DNA from: Betaproteobacteria bacterium
GTDB lineage: Bacteria; Pseudomonadota; Gammaproteobacteria; Burkholderiales; SG8-39
Length of the DNA: 64,000 bases
Direction: 5' to 3'
NCBI GenBank assembly: GCA_016210745.1
Contig: JACQTO010000103.1
Coordinates: 24,724 to 88,723, forward strand
Shown: positions 35,112 through 44,400 of the stretch, piece after piece
Layout of the letters: every line of letters starts with the position of its first letter
Numbering within the stretch: position 1 is the stretch's first letter
The notes under the pieces: model-generated
Seen by the model: only the letters and a program-made list of their open reading frames with translations
The model's database searches: none
Told to the model about the DNA's origin: nothing
Translations under genes and position numbers: made by a program

Positions 35112-35881
35112 TCAGAATTCGCGGCGGCGCGGGCCTGGGCGACGCGATCTATTTGCGCCCGATCTGCGAGCACTTTGTGCGCGCGGGGAAAGAGGTCATC
35201 GCCCTGTCTGGCTTTCCCGGCGTGTTCACTGGGTCGGGGGCGAGCGTCGAGCCGTTCCGGCGCGACCGTGTTGACCTGGTGGCGCATTACACCAGCGGCA
35301 AGACCAACCCGGCGACGACGATTTGGCAGGATGTTTGCGCGCAGGCCCTGGTTGAAGTCCCGCTCGCTTTCACGTGGGAAATCCAGAACCGGGCGCTCAT
35401 CGACAGACTCAAGGCAAAAGCGGCGGGTCGGCCGCTCATCCTCGTTCACGGCGGGCGCGAGCCGATGGGACGCAGGGACGGCTTTGGCAACGAGCTGCTG
35501 CCGAACGAGCAAGCCTTCGGCGCGGTGCTCTCGAGCCTGCACGATTGCGTGCTGGTGCAGGTGGGCAAGGACCAGCAGATTTACCCGCTTCGCGCGGACA
35601 TCAGTCTGAACGGCAGCACTTCGGTTGCCGATCTTCTGGACATCGCCGCGATCTGCGCCGGCGTGGTCGCACAGTGCTCCTTCGCCGTGCCGCTGGCCGA
35701 GGTATTCGACAAGCCGCTGCTGGTGGCGTGGGCAGCGCGCGGCCTGGCTTCGCGCGAGCAGTTCATTCGCACGGTCACGCCCGCGAAGATGCTCAGCAAG
35801 CCATCTTCGCATTTCGTCATGGACGACTGGCCGGTGCAACAACTACAGGAGGCGGCACGTGCGTTTCGTAAGCTTTTCTGA
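35108..35881 (+). CDS. GT9-like (heptosyltransferase-type) protein 1
   Basis: 257 residues from ATG 35108. The start MIRIRGGAGLGDAIYLRPIC is the GT-B N-terminal loop of heptosyltransferase-like GT9 enzymes. The C-terminal half has LILVHGGREPMGR and LLDIAAICAGVVAQCSFAVP, the usual nucleotide-sugar side. It is shorter than LPS heptosyltransferases. It overlaps the previous gene by 4 bp and the GT29-like gene by 23 bp. A similar start is seen at 36521 and, truncated, at 52833. Confidence 0.7.
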   Translation: MIRIRGGAGLGDAIYLRPICEHFVRAGKEVIALSGFPGVFTGSGASVEPFRRDRVDLVAHYTSGKTNPATTIWQDVCAQALVEVPLAFTWEIQNRALIDRLKAKAAGRPLILVHGGREPMGRRDGFGNELLPNEQAFGAVLSSLHDCVLVQVGKDQQIYPLRADISLNGSTSVADLLDIAAICAGVVAQCSFAVPLAEVFDKPLLVAWAARGLASREQFIRTVTPAKMLSKPSSHFVMDDWPVQQLQEAARAFRKLF

Positions 35882-36524
35882 GGCCTCAGAGTACCTGCGC
35901 GGCAAAAAGGTCGCGATAGTCGGCAGCGCGCCGACGGTGCTCGACAATGCCCCGCGCTTCGTCGACTCGCATGAGGTCGTGGTGCGGGTGAACAACTACA
36001 AACTGGGGCCGGCGCAGGGCTTTCGGTGTGACGTGCACTACAGTTTCTACGGCACGTCGATCAAAAAGAGCGTTGAGGAATTGAGGCGCGACGGCGTGCG
36101 CTTGTGCATGTGCAAGCTGCCCGATGCGAAGCCGCTCGAGTCGGCCTGGCATGAGCAACACGGCAAGCTCGAAGGCATCGACTATCGCTACATCTACCGC
36201 CACCGCGCGTCCTGGTGGTTTTGCGACACCTACATCCCCGATGTGGCGCGCTTCATGGAAAAGTTTGCGCTCCTGGGCAATTACCAGCCGACCACCGGAT
36301 TCGCCGCCATTCTGGACGTGCTCGCGTGCGAGCCCTGCGGCGTGTATCTGACCGGATTCGATTTCTTCGACTCTGGCCTGCACAACGTGGACGAGCTCTG
36401 GCACGCGAAGAACTTGGACGACCCGATCCGTCACCGCCCGGATCTGGAAGCGCTCTGGCTTCGCAAAAATGCTCGCGCTTATCCGCTCGCGTTCGACGCG
36501 AAGCTGACCAGGATCCTCGCGTGA
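35859..36524 (+). CDS. GT29-like (sialyltransferase-type) protein
   Basis: 221 residues from GTG 35859, preceded by CAGGAGG. KVAIVGSAPTVLDNAPRFVD, then SHEVVVRVNNYKLG, matches the large sialyl motif of GT29, including the conserved Asn after VVVR. GLHNVDELWHAKN further on resembles the motif III/VS region with His. Bacterial and phage GT29-like enzymes are poorly known; the donor may not be CMP-sialic acid. It is coupled to both flanking GT9-like genes. Confidence 0.7.
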   Translation: MRFVSFSEASEYLRGKKVAIVGSAPTVLDNAPRFVDSHEVVVRVNNYKLGPAQGFRCDVHYSFYGTSIKKSVEELRRDGVRLCMCKLPDAKPLESAWHEQHGKLEGIDYRYIYRHRASWWFCDTYIPDVARFMEKFALLGNYQPTTGFAAILDVLACEPCGVYLTGFDFFDSGLHNVDELWHAKNLDDPIRHRPDLEALWLRKNARAYPLAFDAKLTRILA

Positions 36525-37264
36525 TTGCTCTGCGGGCGCCTAATGGACTCGGCGACGCGATTGGCCTGCGCGCGGTCGTGCTGCATCTATTGGAGCGCGG
36601 CGAGTCTGTCTCTGTCTTTACCAAGTGGCACGACGTGTTCGCAGACCTACCGATAACGATCAACCCGGTAACCGAGAACACAGGCAACGAAGATTATCGG
36701 TACATGTCGTTCCCGTTGAGCAGCGCAATTCCGCCGGGCACGAACGATTTCACGATGCGCTGCCGGCAGCTCGGGATCACCGAGCCGGTCAAGCTCCAGC
36801 TCAAGTGGAAGGTGAGAAATCACGCCCTATTGGAGCGGATAAAGCGTGATGCGCGTGGTAGGCCGATTTTTGTCTATCAGTCGGCACGGACGATCCGAAG
36901 CTATGCCTCGATGTTATTGGCACCACGGCGCCAAGCATTCAACAAATTCGTTGCGAAGTATCACGGCCATTACCGCATCAAACTGGGCCATCCTCCGCAC
37001 GTTCCCGAGGACAAGGACGCCCCCTGCGAGCTGGATATGTACGGCAAGGCGTTCATTTTGGACACCTTCGATATTTGCACCATTGCGGATCTGTTCTTCG
37101 GGCAAGCCTCCTTCATTACCTGCATGGCCGAAGCGCTGGACAAGCCGCATATCTGCATGTTCGCGCGCGCCGCGCTCAGATCGACCGACACAAGGGCGAA
37201 CACCACCACCCCCGAGCGAGCGCTTGCCAAAAAGCATCTGGCGACGGTGGTCTACGACGACTAG
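36521..37264 (+). CDS. GT9-like (heptosyltransferase-type) protein 2
   Basis: 247 residues from GTG 36521, overlapping the preceding stop by 4 bp. MIALRAPNGLGDAIGLRAVV has the GLGDAI loop of GT9 enzymes. The C-terminal half has RPIFVYQSARTIRSYASMLL and DICTIADLFFGQASFITCMA, the place of the nucleotide-sugar site. It parallels the 35108 gene in layout but is clearly diverged, so they may add different sugars. Confidence 0.65.
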   Translation: MIALRAPNGLGDAIGLRAVVLHLLERGESVSVFTKWHDVFADLPITINPVTENTGNEDYRYMSFPLSSAIPPGTNDFTMRCRQLGITEPVKLQLKWKVRNHALLERIKRDARGRPIFVYQSARTIRSYASMLLAPRRQAFNKFVAKYHGHYRIKLGHPPHVPEDKDAPCELDMYGKAFILDTFDICTIADLFFGQASFITCMAEALDKPHICMFARAALRSTDTRANTTTPERALAKKHLATVVYDD

Positions 37265-37273
37265 GACGGATGA

Positions 37274-38467
37274 ATGGACCGCTTGATACGGCGCTGGGAC
37301 TCTGAGCGCGACGCGGACCTGATGCTCTGCGCGCATCGCGGGGTGGCCTACCAGCGCGACATGAGCGAGCACCGCATCGCCTACGACGCAGCGTACCTGG
37401 CGCATTACGACGCCTACGCCAGCGGCCCGATTGCCGCCGCGCTGAACGCGAGTCGGTGCGCGATGCTCGCCCGCCACGTCGCCGCCGGCGCCTCGGTGCT
37501 AGACGTTGGCGCGGCCTCCGGCCGGTTCGTGCGCGAGGCGCGGGCAGCCGGCTTTGCTGCCAAGGGGTTCGATGTGATCCCGGAAGCGGTGAAGCGCTTG
37601 CGCGAGGCCGAGCTGTATGCCGAGGACGCCGAGCAGTTCGATGCGCTCACGTTTTGGGATTCGATCGAGCACATGGAGGAACCCGAGCTGTGGCTTGGCC
37701 GTGTGCGCAAGGGCGGTGTCGTCCTCGCCGCGGCACCGGTGTTCGAGGATCTGCGCAGAATTCGCCAGTCCAAGCACTACAAGCCCGGCGAGCACCTGTA
37801 TTACTGGACGGGCCAGGGTCTCGTTGAGTGGATGGGGCTCTACGGTTTTCGGCTTATCGAATTGAGCGCGCACGAAACCGAGGCCGGGCGCGAAAGCATC
37901 GGCGCGTTTGCCTTTCGGCGCGATCTGCCCGACTTCCGCGATCACGTCGCCGCGTACATGGAAATGCACGCGATGCGGTATTACGGAAGTTCGGCCACGG
38001 AACTGCATCTGCACACGGTCGCCGAGGTTGTACGGGCCATGAAACCCACGTCGATCCTCGACTACGGCTGCGGGCGCAGCGACCTGGTGGCACATTTCTG
38101 GCTCGATGGGGCGCGCCGAATCGCGCGCTACGATCCGGCGATCCCGATGTGGAAGCGCATGCCTGACGGACAGTTCGACCTGGCGCTGGTGTGCGATGTC
38201 ATGGAGCACATTCCGATGGCCGGTGTGGACAAGGTGCTCGGGCAGGTTCGCGCCAAGAGTCCCTCGGCGCTGTTCACGATCTCGACCAGGCCCGCGCGGG
38301 CGAAGCTGCCGGATGGACGCAACGCGCACGTGACGCTGCTCTCATTCTCGGAGTGGACCCGATGGATCAAGGACGTTTTCAACGCCGCTGAAATGATGCC
38401 ATCGGAATCAGAACATGAACTGCTGCTGCTGGCGGGGGCGGCGACCAAGGCACGCAGGGCAGCATGA
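37274..38467 (+). CDS. Tandem class I SAM methyltransferase
   Basis: 397 residues with two Rossmann methyltransferase domains. The first has VLDVGAASGRFVREA near residue 76 and LTFWDSIEHMEEPELWL; the second has ILDYGCGRSDLVAHF near residue 260 and LALVCDVMEHIPMAG. Both keep the glycine motif and the acidic DxxEH motif. Such enzymes methylate sugars in glycan loci, but small-molecule or nucleic-acid targets are possible. It ends the insert and overlaps the zinc-ribbon gene by 4 bp. Confidence 0.75.
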   Translation: MDRLIRRWDSERDADLMLCAHRGVAYQRDMSEHRIAYDAAYLAHYDAYASGPIAAALNASRCAMLARHVAAGASVLDVGAASGRFVREARAAGFAAKGFDVIPEAVKRLREAELYAEDAEQFDALTFWDSIEHMEEPELWLGRVRKGGVVLAAAPVFEDLRRIRQSKHYKPGEHLYYWTGQGLVEWMGLYGFRLIELSAHETEAGRESIGAFAFRRDLPDFRDHVAAYMEMHAMRYYGSSATELHLHTVAEVVRAMKPTSILDYGCGRSDLVAHFWLDGARRIARYDPAIPMWKRMPDGQFDLALVCDVMEHIPMAGVDKVLGQVRAKSPSALFTISTRPARAKLPDGRNAHVTLLSFSEWTRWIKDVFNAAEMMPSESEHELLLLAGAATKARRAA

Positions 38468-38655
38468 TCGTTCCGTGTCAATGCGGCGGGCAGGCCGAGC
38501 TTGAGTGCTTTGAGTGGCCACGTCGAGCGCCGGAATGGTTGGTGCGCTGCCGTGAGTGCGGGCTGATGGGTCAATCAGCGCCGACGCGCGCGCAGGCCGA
38601 AGCCCTGTGGAACCGCGCACCGATGGAGGCTGCGCCATGCAATCGGCCAAACTGA
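38464..38655 (+). CDS. Lar-like zinc-ribbon protein
   Basis: 63 residues. PCQCGGQAEL with RCRECGLMGQSAPTRAQAEA and ALWNRAP is the Lar/restriction-alleviation-like zinc-ribbon pattern (CxCGG, CxxCG, then ALWN). Lar of Rac eases type I restriction; family members are abundant in phages, and most are untested. It overlaps both the methyltransferase and the head-closure gene. Confidence 0.7.
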   Translation: MIVPCQCGGQAELECFEWPRRAPEWLVRCRECGLMGQSAPTRAQAEALWNRAPMEAAPCNRPN

Positions 38656-38966
38656 ACCACCTGGTCGTCATCAAGAGCCTGGTGTCCTCGCAGGATGTAA
38701 CGACCGGGATCGTCACGCCGAGCTGGGTGACGTTCGCCACGGTGTGGGCCGAGGTCCGCCCGGCTTCGGTGCGCGAGTTCATCGCGGCCGGAATCTCTGA
38801 ATCGAAAGTTTCGGCGGCAATCAAGATCCGCTTTCTGGCCGGGATCAAGCCGAGCATGAGGGTCGAGGATGGTGACGATCTCTACAACATCGAGGGCGTC
38901 TTGCCCGATCCCAAAACCGGCAGAGAATACATCACGCTGCCGGCGTCGCAGATTTTGACAGGGTGA
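38637..38966 (+). CDS. Head-closure protein (SPP1 gp16-like)
   Basis: 109 residues. SAKLNHLVVIKSLVSSQDVT, then VWAEVRPASVREFIAAG and IKPSMRVEDGDDLYNIEG, is the standard pattern of head-tail adaptors of the SPP1 gp16 type. It seals the portal channel after packaging. It is separated from the gp8-like connector by the five-gene insert. Confidence 0.9.
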   Translation: MQSAKLNHLVVIKSLVSSQDVTTGIVTPSWVTFATVWAEVRPASVREFIAAGISESKVSAAIKIRFLAGIKPSMRVEDGDDLYNIEGVLPDPKTGREYITLPASQILTG

Positions 38967-38969
38967 ATC

Positions 38970-39401
38970 ATGTTGGACATGCAAACCAAACTCACCGGCA
39001 ATTTGAGCGCGGATCTTGAGCGCTTCGAGGCCACGATCAAGGAGTCGGTCATCATGAGCGGGGCGGCTGCGATGGCGCGCGTGTTCTATGAGGAAGTCAA
39101 ACTGAACACGTCCCCGCCGCGCATGGGCATCAAAACGGGCAACCTGCACAACGCCATCTATCGCGTCTATGCCGGGGACCGTTCTTCCGAGTACGCCAAG
39201 GTGTACCGCATCAGCGTGAACAAGGCGAAGGCGCCGCACTGGCACCTGCTCGAGTTCGGGCACTCGGGGCAGGCGGCTCACCCATATATCCGGCCCGCCT
39301 TCGATTTGGTCCAGCAAGCCATCGGGGCGGGCAACGCGCGCATGGCAGAGCGGCTCGCGCAGGGGGCAGAGGTCGTCGGCAACCCGCTCGACCTGGTATG
39401 A
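38970..39401 (+). CDS. HK97 gp10-like tail-completion protein
   Basis: 143 residues. A helical N-terminus precedes NTSPPRMGIKTGNLHNAIYR and a C-terminal HWHLLEFGHSGQAAHPYIRP, which are the conserved GNL and LEFG...PFLRPA features of the gp10 family. It bridges head and tail. It overlaps the DUF3168 gene by 4 bp. Confidence 0.9.
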   Translation: MLDMQTKLTGNLSADLERFEATIKESVIMSGAAAMARVFYEEVKLNTSPPRMGIKTGNLHNAIYRVYAGDRSSEYAKVYRISVNKAKAPHWHLLEFGHSGQAAHPYIRPAFDLVQQAIGAGNARMAERLAQGAEVVGNPLDLV

Positions 39402-39751
39402 CCGTCGAAACCGACATCTTCACCGCGCTCAAGGCGCTGGTGAGCAGCCGCGTCTACCGCGATATTGCGCCGGCCAACGTCACGACGCTGCCGAGAATTA
39501 CCTTTCAGCAGGTCGGCGGCCTGGGGGTGAACTTCGTCGACCCGACGGTGCCGAGCAAGAAAAATTGCCGCATGCAGATCAATGTCTGGCACTCAAGCCG
39601 CGACGAGGCGACCGAGCTCGCCCGCCAGGTCGAGGATGCGCTGCGCGCCTACACCGCGCTGCAGACCACCGTGCTCGGCTCGTTCGTGTCGGTCTATGAG
39701 CCTGACACCGGGCTCTACGGAACGATGCAAGATTTTTCGTTCTGGTCCTAG
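39398..39751 (+). CDS. DUF3168 tail-completion protein
   Basis: 117 residues. DIFTALKALVSSRVYRDIAP and ITFQQVGGLGVNFVDPTVPS followed by RMQINVWHSSRDEATELARQ fit the DUF3168 (gp17-like) family, the tail terminator of siphophages. It is followed by a terminator-like hairpin before the tail tube gene. Confidence 0.9.
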   Translation: MTVETDIFTALKALVSSRVYRDIAPANVTTLPRITFQQVGGLGVNFVDPTVPSKKNCRMQINVWHSSRDEATELARQVEDALRAYTALQTTVLGSFVSVYEPDTGLYGTMQDFSFWS

Positions 39752-39781
39752 TTTTGTAGTCCGCCCTTGGGGGCAAAGTGC

Positions 39782-39805
39782 GCCGGCCTAAACCGCCGGC
39801 TTTTT
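39782..39805 (+). terminator. Terminator-like hairpin before the tail tube gene
   Basis: GCCGGC pairs with GCCGGC across a 7-nt loop, followed by TTTTT. It is similar in place and type to the hairpin before the capsid gene and probably tunes late gene expression. Confidence 0.6.
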
Positions 39806-39840
39806 GTTGTTGCTTCCACAACCGAAAGGTGAATCCACAA

Positions 39841-40604
39841 TGAAACGTCTCTATCGCTGCATCAAGCAACTTCTCCTGTCCGTTGCGGAAACGGCGCACG
39901 CACGGCTATTCGATTACATGGTGCGCCAGGGCATGATCCTGGCCGCGATTGCGCTGCCCAATGGCTCGCTGGTGGCAATTGCTGCTTCCTACGGCGATGC
40001 CAAAACGATGAGCGCGGTGACAAACGCCGATCCTGGCGTCGGCACTTTTGCCGCAAGCCACAACCTGGAAATCAACGACATCGTCGAGATCACCTCCGGC
40101 TGGTCGCGTCTGACCGATAAGGTGGTGCGCCTGGGCGCGGGGGGCTCGCCGCCGGCCAATATGTTTTCTCTGGACGGCATCGACACCACGCTGACCAGCA
40201 TTTACCCGGCGGGAAGCGGAGTCGGCACCGTTCGTGAAATCCTCACCTGGACGCAGCTCTCGCAGATTCTGGAAAGCACCTCGAGCGGCGGCGAGCAGCA
40301 ATTCCTGGACTATCAGTTGCTCGAAGCCGATGCAGCCAAACGCATCCCCACGTTCAAGTCGCCCGCGGGCTTGAGCTTCAAGGTTGCCGATGATCCGACG
40401 CTGGCGGGCTACATCCTTGCCTCCGAAGCCAACGACGACCGGCTATGCCGTGCGGTGCGGCTCACCCTGCCCAGCGGCGCGATCATTTACTACAACGCCT
40501 ACATCAGCCTGAACAAGACGCCATCGCTCACGGTCAACCAGATCATGGCGGTCGAAGTCACGCTGAGCCTTCTGGCCGAGCCGGTCCGCTACGCCGCCCC
40601 GTAA
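39841..40604 (+). CDS. Major tail tube protein
   Basis: 254 residues from ATG 39841, after GAAAGGTG. The first 35 residues are basic and helical; then beta-rich sequence includes PNGSLVAIAASYGDAKTMSA and GTFAASHNLEINDIVEITSG, typical of tail tube proteins of this siphophage group, and VNQIMAVEVTLSLLAEPVRY at the end. It polymerises around the tape measure. Confidence 0.8.
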
Positions 40605-40606
40605 CT

Positions 40607-40924
40607 ATGGCAAAGCAAAAACTCAAGCTGATCGCCAATCCGACCTTCAAGGCGACGGTCGGCATTCCCATCGCGGGCGGGGATCCGGTGCAGATCGAGT
40701 TCACCTTCAAGCACCGCACGAAATCGGCGCTCGATGAGTTTGTCAAATCGCGCGCCGACAAGGGCGACGCCGAATCCTTCATGGCGATGGTGGAGGGTTG
40801 GGAGCTCGAGGACGAATTCAACGCCGAGAACGTCGAGCTGCTGCTGCAAAACTACGCCGGCTCGGCCCTCGCCACCTATCGCGTCTACATCGAGCAGCTC
40901 ATCCAGGCCCGACTGGGAAACTGA
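40607..40924 (+). CDS. Tail assembly chaperone, short form (gpG analogue)
   Basis: 105 residues starting 2 bp after the tail tube stop. A small alpha/beta protein (KFKATVGIPIAG-like start, FTFKHRTKSALDEFV, then ELLLQNYAGSALATYRVYIE). It ends at a TGA placed immediately after the slippery heptamer GGGAAAC (40915-40921), so most ribosomes stop here and some shift by -1 to make the long form, as for lambda G/GT. Confidence 0.85.
   Translation: MAKQKLKLIANPTFKATVGIPIAGGDPVQIEFTFKHRTKSALDEFVKSRADKGDAESFMAMVEGWELEDEFNAENVELLLQNYAGSALATYRVYIEQLIQARLGN
40915..40921 (+). promoter_or_regulatory. Programmed -1 frameshift site
   Basis: In the reading frame of the chaperone the sequence reads G GGA AAC TGA, a canonical X XXY YYZ slippery heptamer directly before the stop. 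Lambda uses GGGAAAG at the same place. After a -1 slip the frame continues open to 41235. Confidence 0.8.
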
Positions 40925-41235
40925 GAGCCGCGGCGCGCTCGCTCTACTCGCAAGGGCCGAGCGAGGCCGAAGCCGCGGCGTTTGGGCTCACGCTCGAGGA
41001 AGCCAGCGGCGAGCCCGCGCTCGTCTGGCCAGACAACCTGACTGCCATCAACGTGTTCATCAACATGATGACGCAATGGCGCTCGAACATGGGCGGGCCG
41101 ACCGGCCTGGATTACGCGGCGCTGCCTGCCGTGATGCGTTTGACCGGCGTGCCCCCGGCGCAGCGTGCGGACGTGTTTGAAGCAATCCGCGTTCTTGAGG
41201 ATGCGGCCCTGGAAGCCATGAGGACCAAAAAATGA
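40921..41235 (+). CDS. Frameshift extension of the tail chaperone (gpT part, DUF1799-like)
   Basis: About 104 residues in the -1 frame, read after the slip from the CTG at 40921. GPSEAEAAAFGLTLEEASGE, then VWPDNLTAINVFINMMTQWR and GLDYAALPAVMRLTGVPPAQ, match DUF1799, the usual second chaperone. There is no ribosome site or good start codon at the domain beginning, which supports frameshift expression. It binds the tape measure, whose start overlaps its stop by 4 bp. Confidence 0.85.
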   Translation: MRAAARSLYSQGPSEAEAAAFGLTLEEASGEPALVWPDNLTAINVFINMMTQWRSNMGGPTGLDYAALPAVMRLTGVPPAQRADVFEAIRVLEDAALEAMRTKK

Positions 41236-43823
41236 GCGATGTCATAGGCCGGGGCGTCATCGAGGTTGTCGCCGACGCGCGCAAGCTCAAGGCCGGGATC
41301 GAGGACGCGAAGAAATCCATTCGCACGCTCGGCGAGGGCCAGAAAGAAATCTCCAAGGGCGCGCAGCAGTCCATCGACAAATATATCGGTGGCCTGAAAA
41401 TGCAAAACGCCACGCTCGGCAAGAGCGTGCGCGAGGTCGAACTGTACAAGCTCGCCCTTCGCGGGGCATCGAACGAGCAGTTGAAAGTAGCCGACGCCGT
41501 GCTGCGCTCCACGCAGCGGCACAAGGATTGGATCGCCATCGGCGAGCAGTCCCGCAGGATGTTCGTCGCCATCGGTGCCATCGCCGCAACGAGCCTGATC
41601 GCCGCCGCAGCCGCCTTCGATCAACTGGTCAAGAAGGCGGGCGACTTTCAGGACATGGCCGAGAAGGTCGGCGACTCCGCAGAGGCGATTGCTTCGCTTG
41701 CCGTGGCTGCCGCCGTGGGCGGGGCCGGGATGGACAAGGTGGTCGCCGCTTCGGTGCTGCTCACCAAGAACCTGACCGGCGTTGACGACGAGAGCAAGAA
41801 CGCAGGCGCGGCCATCACCGCGCTGGGGCTCAACCTCGAGGACTTCAAGAACCTCAAGCCCGCCGATCAATTCGAAGCGGTTGCCAAGGCGCTCGCCGGC
41901 TTCGAGGAAGGCTCTGCCAAGACTGCCGTGGCCGTCGCCCTGTTTGGCAAGGCCGGGGCCGACATGCTGCCCTTCCTCAAGGAATTGGGGGCCGAGGGCG
42001 GGCGTCAGACGATCCTCACCTCGGCGCAAATTGCGCTGGCCGATGAGTACAGCGACAAGCAGAAAAAGCTCACCGCGCAGATCGCCCTGCACGCCCAGGC
42101 CATCGCGGTCGAAATGATGCCGGCCTACAGCGATCTGCAGGGTGCGTTCCTCGATCTGCTGAGCGGCATGAACGAGGTCACCGGCGGCGCCGCTGACCTG
42201 CGCAATAACACCGGCATTCAGGACTTCGCCGAGACCGCGGTGCGCGCGCTCGCGTTCCTGGTGGACTCGCTCGATGGCGTTTATCGCGCCCTCCTGGTCG
42301 TGGGCAAGGCGTACGGCGGGATCGAGGCCGCGCGAATGTCGTTCCTGTCGTTTCAGATCACCCAGGGCATCAACATCATCAAGGAAATGGACGCGGACAT
42401 CACGCGCGTCCTGAACAAGCCCACGCTCGGGCAGAAGCTCGATGAGCGGATCGCCGCACGCAAGGCAGCGCAAAGCGCTCAGGCAGGTGGCTGGGACGAC
42501 TCTCGGCAATTTCAACCCGGGGCCAGGCCGAAGCTGCAATTCGAGGGGGCCGCAAAGAAGGACACCGGTGCCGCAGCCAAGGCTGCTGCCGCCGCTGCCA
42601 AGGCCGCCGCGGCCGAGGCCGCGCAACTGGCAAAAGCACAGCTCGCCTTTGACATCGAGCAGATCAAGAAGGCGAGCGATGCGACCATCGGCACCTTTGC
42701 CAACGCCGCCAAGATCATGGAGGCCATGCGCGCGGCGAATCTGATCGAGGACAAGGAGTATTACGCCTCGAAGTTGGGCTTCCTCAACCTGAACAGCCAG
42801 GCGCAAGAAGCGGCGCTGCAAAAGGAAATCGAGCGCCTGCAGCAAGAAAAACTCAGCGGCAAGGAGCAAATCGACAACGCCCGCGCCATCGCCGACGCGC
42901 AGGCGAGGCTCGCCAAGGTGCGTGCCGACGCGCTGGTCAACGTCCAGGTCAACTCGATCCAGGAGGCCGCCGCACAGTCGAAGATCGCGCAGTCCTACGT
43001 CGATGCGACGGTCGCGGCGCAAACCTACATCGACACGATCAACCGGCAGAACGAGCGCGAGATCGCCGGTATCGGTCGGGGCACGAAGTTCCGCGAGAAG
43101 CAGCAGGGCATCAGCGCGATCGAGGACAAGCAGACGCTCGAGCGCCAGCAGCTCGAGGCCGAGCTGCGCCGCCGCAAGATCACGCAGGCCGAGTTCGACA
43201 TTTACCTCGGGATCGTCAACGACACCTACCGCAAGGAAATCGCGGCCTACGAAAAGCGCAGCGCCACGCTCATCGAAAAGGAGGGCGACTGGATCAACGG
43301 GGCGACCGAGGCGCTGCAGAACTACTACGACCAGGCGAGCAACATCGCCAAGCAGGTCGAAGACATCTTCGCCAAAGCGTTCCTGGGGATGGAGGACGCG
43401 CTCGTCGAATTCACAAAGACCGGGAAACTCGACTTCAAGAGCATGGCCGATTCGATCATCGCCGACATCACGCGCATGGCGATAAAGCAAAGCATCACCG
43501 GGCCACTGGCGAAATCCATGGAGTCGAGCGGGTTCTTGGGCTCGATCAGCCGCGTGTTGGGTCTTGGCGGGGGTTCGGGCGCGGGGCTCTATCAAGGCAT
43601 GGAGATCCCTGAGTTTGCCGAAGGGACGGCTTCGGTGCCGCGCACCGGCCTGGCGCTGGTGCATGAAGGCGAGCGAATCACCCCGAAGGGCCAGAACATC
43701 AGCACTCAGGTCAGCGTCACCAACATCTTCCACGTTTCCGGCCCTATCGATAGGCGCTCGCAGGCGCAAATCTCGGCCGCGGCGGGCGAGGGCGTCCAAC
43801 GGGCACTGGCGAGGAACACTTGA
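41232..43823 (+). CDS. Tail tape measure protein
   Basis: 863 residues, mostly helical and coiled: KLKAGIEDAKKSIRTLGEGQ at the start, a hydrophobic stretch near residues 115-135 (AIAATSLIAAAAAFDQLVKK), long Ala/Lys/Glu-rich coils near 440-700, and a conserved C-terminal region (KTGKLDFKSMADSIIADITR). This is the standard tape measure plan. At roughly 0.15 nm per residue it would set a tail of about 130 nm. Confidence 0.93.
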   Translation: MSDVIGRGVIEVVADARKLKAGIEDAKKSIRTLGEGQKEISKGAQQSIDKYIGGLKMQNATLGKSVREVELYKLALRGASNEQLKVADAVLRSTQRHKDWIAIGEQSRRMFVAIGAIAATSLIAAAAAFDQLVKKAGDFQDMAEKVGDSAEAIASLAVAAAVGGAGMDKVVAASVLLTKNLTGVDDESKNAGAAITALGLNLEDFKNLKPADQFEAVAKALAGFEEGSAKTAVAVALFGKAGADMLPFLKELGAEGGRQTILTSAQIALADEYSDKQKKLTAQIALHAQAIAVEMMPAYSDLQGAFLDLLSGMNEVTGGAADLRNNTGIQDFAETAVRALAFLVDSLDGVYRALLVVGKAYGGIEAARMSFLSFQITQGINIIKEMDADITRVLNKPTLGQKLDERIAARKAAQSAQAGGWDDSRQFQPGARPKLQFEGAAKKDTGAAAKAAAAAAKAAAAEAAQLAKAQLAFDIEQIKKASDATIGTFANAAKIMEAMRAANLIEDKEYYASKLGFLNLNSQAQEAALQKEIERLQQEKLSGKEQIDNARAIADAQARLAKVRADALVNVQVNSIQEAAAQSKIAQSYVDATVAAQTYIDTINRQNEREIAGIGRGTKFREKQQGISAIEDKQTLERQQLEAELRRRKITQAEFDIYLGIVNDTYRKEIAAYEKRSATLIEKEGDWINGATEALQNYYDQASNIAKQVEDIFAKAFLGMEDALVEFTKTGKLDFKSMADSIIADITRMAIKQSITGPLAKSMESSGFLGSISRVLGLGGGSGAGLYQGMEIPEFAEGTASVPRTGLALVHEGERITPKGQNISTQVSVTNIFHVSGPIDRRSQAQISAAAGEGVQRALARNT

Positions 43824-43824
43824 A

Positions 43825-44400
43825 ATGGCATTTATCGAGACACCCATCTTCCCCGAGCACATTTCCGCTGGGTGCAAATTCGGTCCGGCCTATTCCACCA
43901 GCATCGCGCGCAATCTCGGCGGCTACGAGGCCAACAATCAGAACTGGCTGATGCCTCTTTATGAGGGCGACGTGGGTCACGCGGCGATGAAGCAGGCACT
44001 GTTCAATGACTTGCTCGCGTTCTTCCACGGCGTGGCCGGGATGCACAACGCCTTTCGCTTCAAGCATTTTGCCGATTGGACCGTGACCGGATCGCAGGGC
44101 ACGCTGGTCGCGCTCAGCGCCACCACCTGGCAGATGTACAAGACTTACACCTACGGCGCGCTCACCAAGGCACGCAAAATCTCCAAGCCCATCGCGGGCG
44201 CGACGATCCTGGGCACCGGCTCCTACACGGTCGACACCACGAGCGGCATCATCACCAAAACTGCTGGGGCCGATCCGACCGGCTGGACCGGGCAGTTTCA
44301 CACGCCGGTGCGCTTCAACGTCGACAAGATGCTGCCGATCTCGCACACGCTCGACACCTTCGAGTGGTCCTCGATCCCGATCATTGAGAAGCGACTATGA
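43825..44400 (+). CDS. DUF2460 distal tail protein
   Basis: 191 residues from ATG 43825. The start FIETPIFPEHISAGCKFGPA and the end DTFEWSSIPIIEKRL, with AFRFKHFADW in the middle, are the TIGR02217/DUF2460 hallmarks, the first gene of the GTA-like tail tip set. It forms the ring that closes the tail tube. The in-frame extension upstream is not used. Confidence 0.92.
   Translation: MAFIETPIFPEHISAGCKFGPAYSTSIARNLGGYEANNQNWLMPLYEGDVGHAAMKQALFNDLLAFFHGVAGMHNAFRFKHFADWTVTGSQGTLVALSATTWQMYKTYTYGALTKARKISKPIAGATILGTGSYTVDTTSGIITKTAGADPTGWTGQFHTPVRFNVDKMLPISHTLDTFEWSSIPIIEKRL

Noticed and set aside
41112..43877. 921-codon minus-strand frame over the tape measure gene
   Set aside because: Antisense shadow in GC-rich sequence; the plus-strand tape measure has clear family features.
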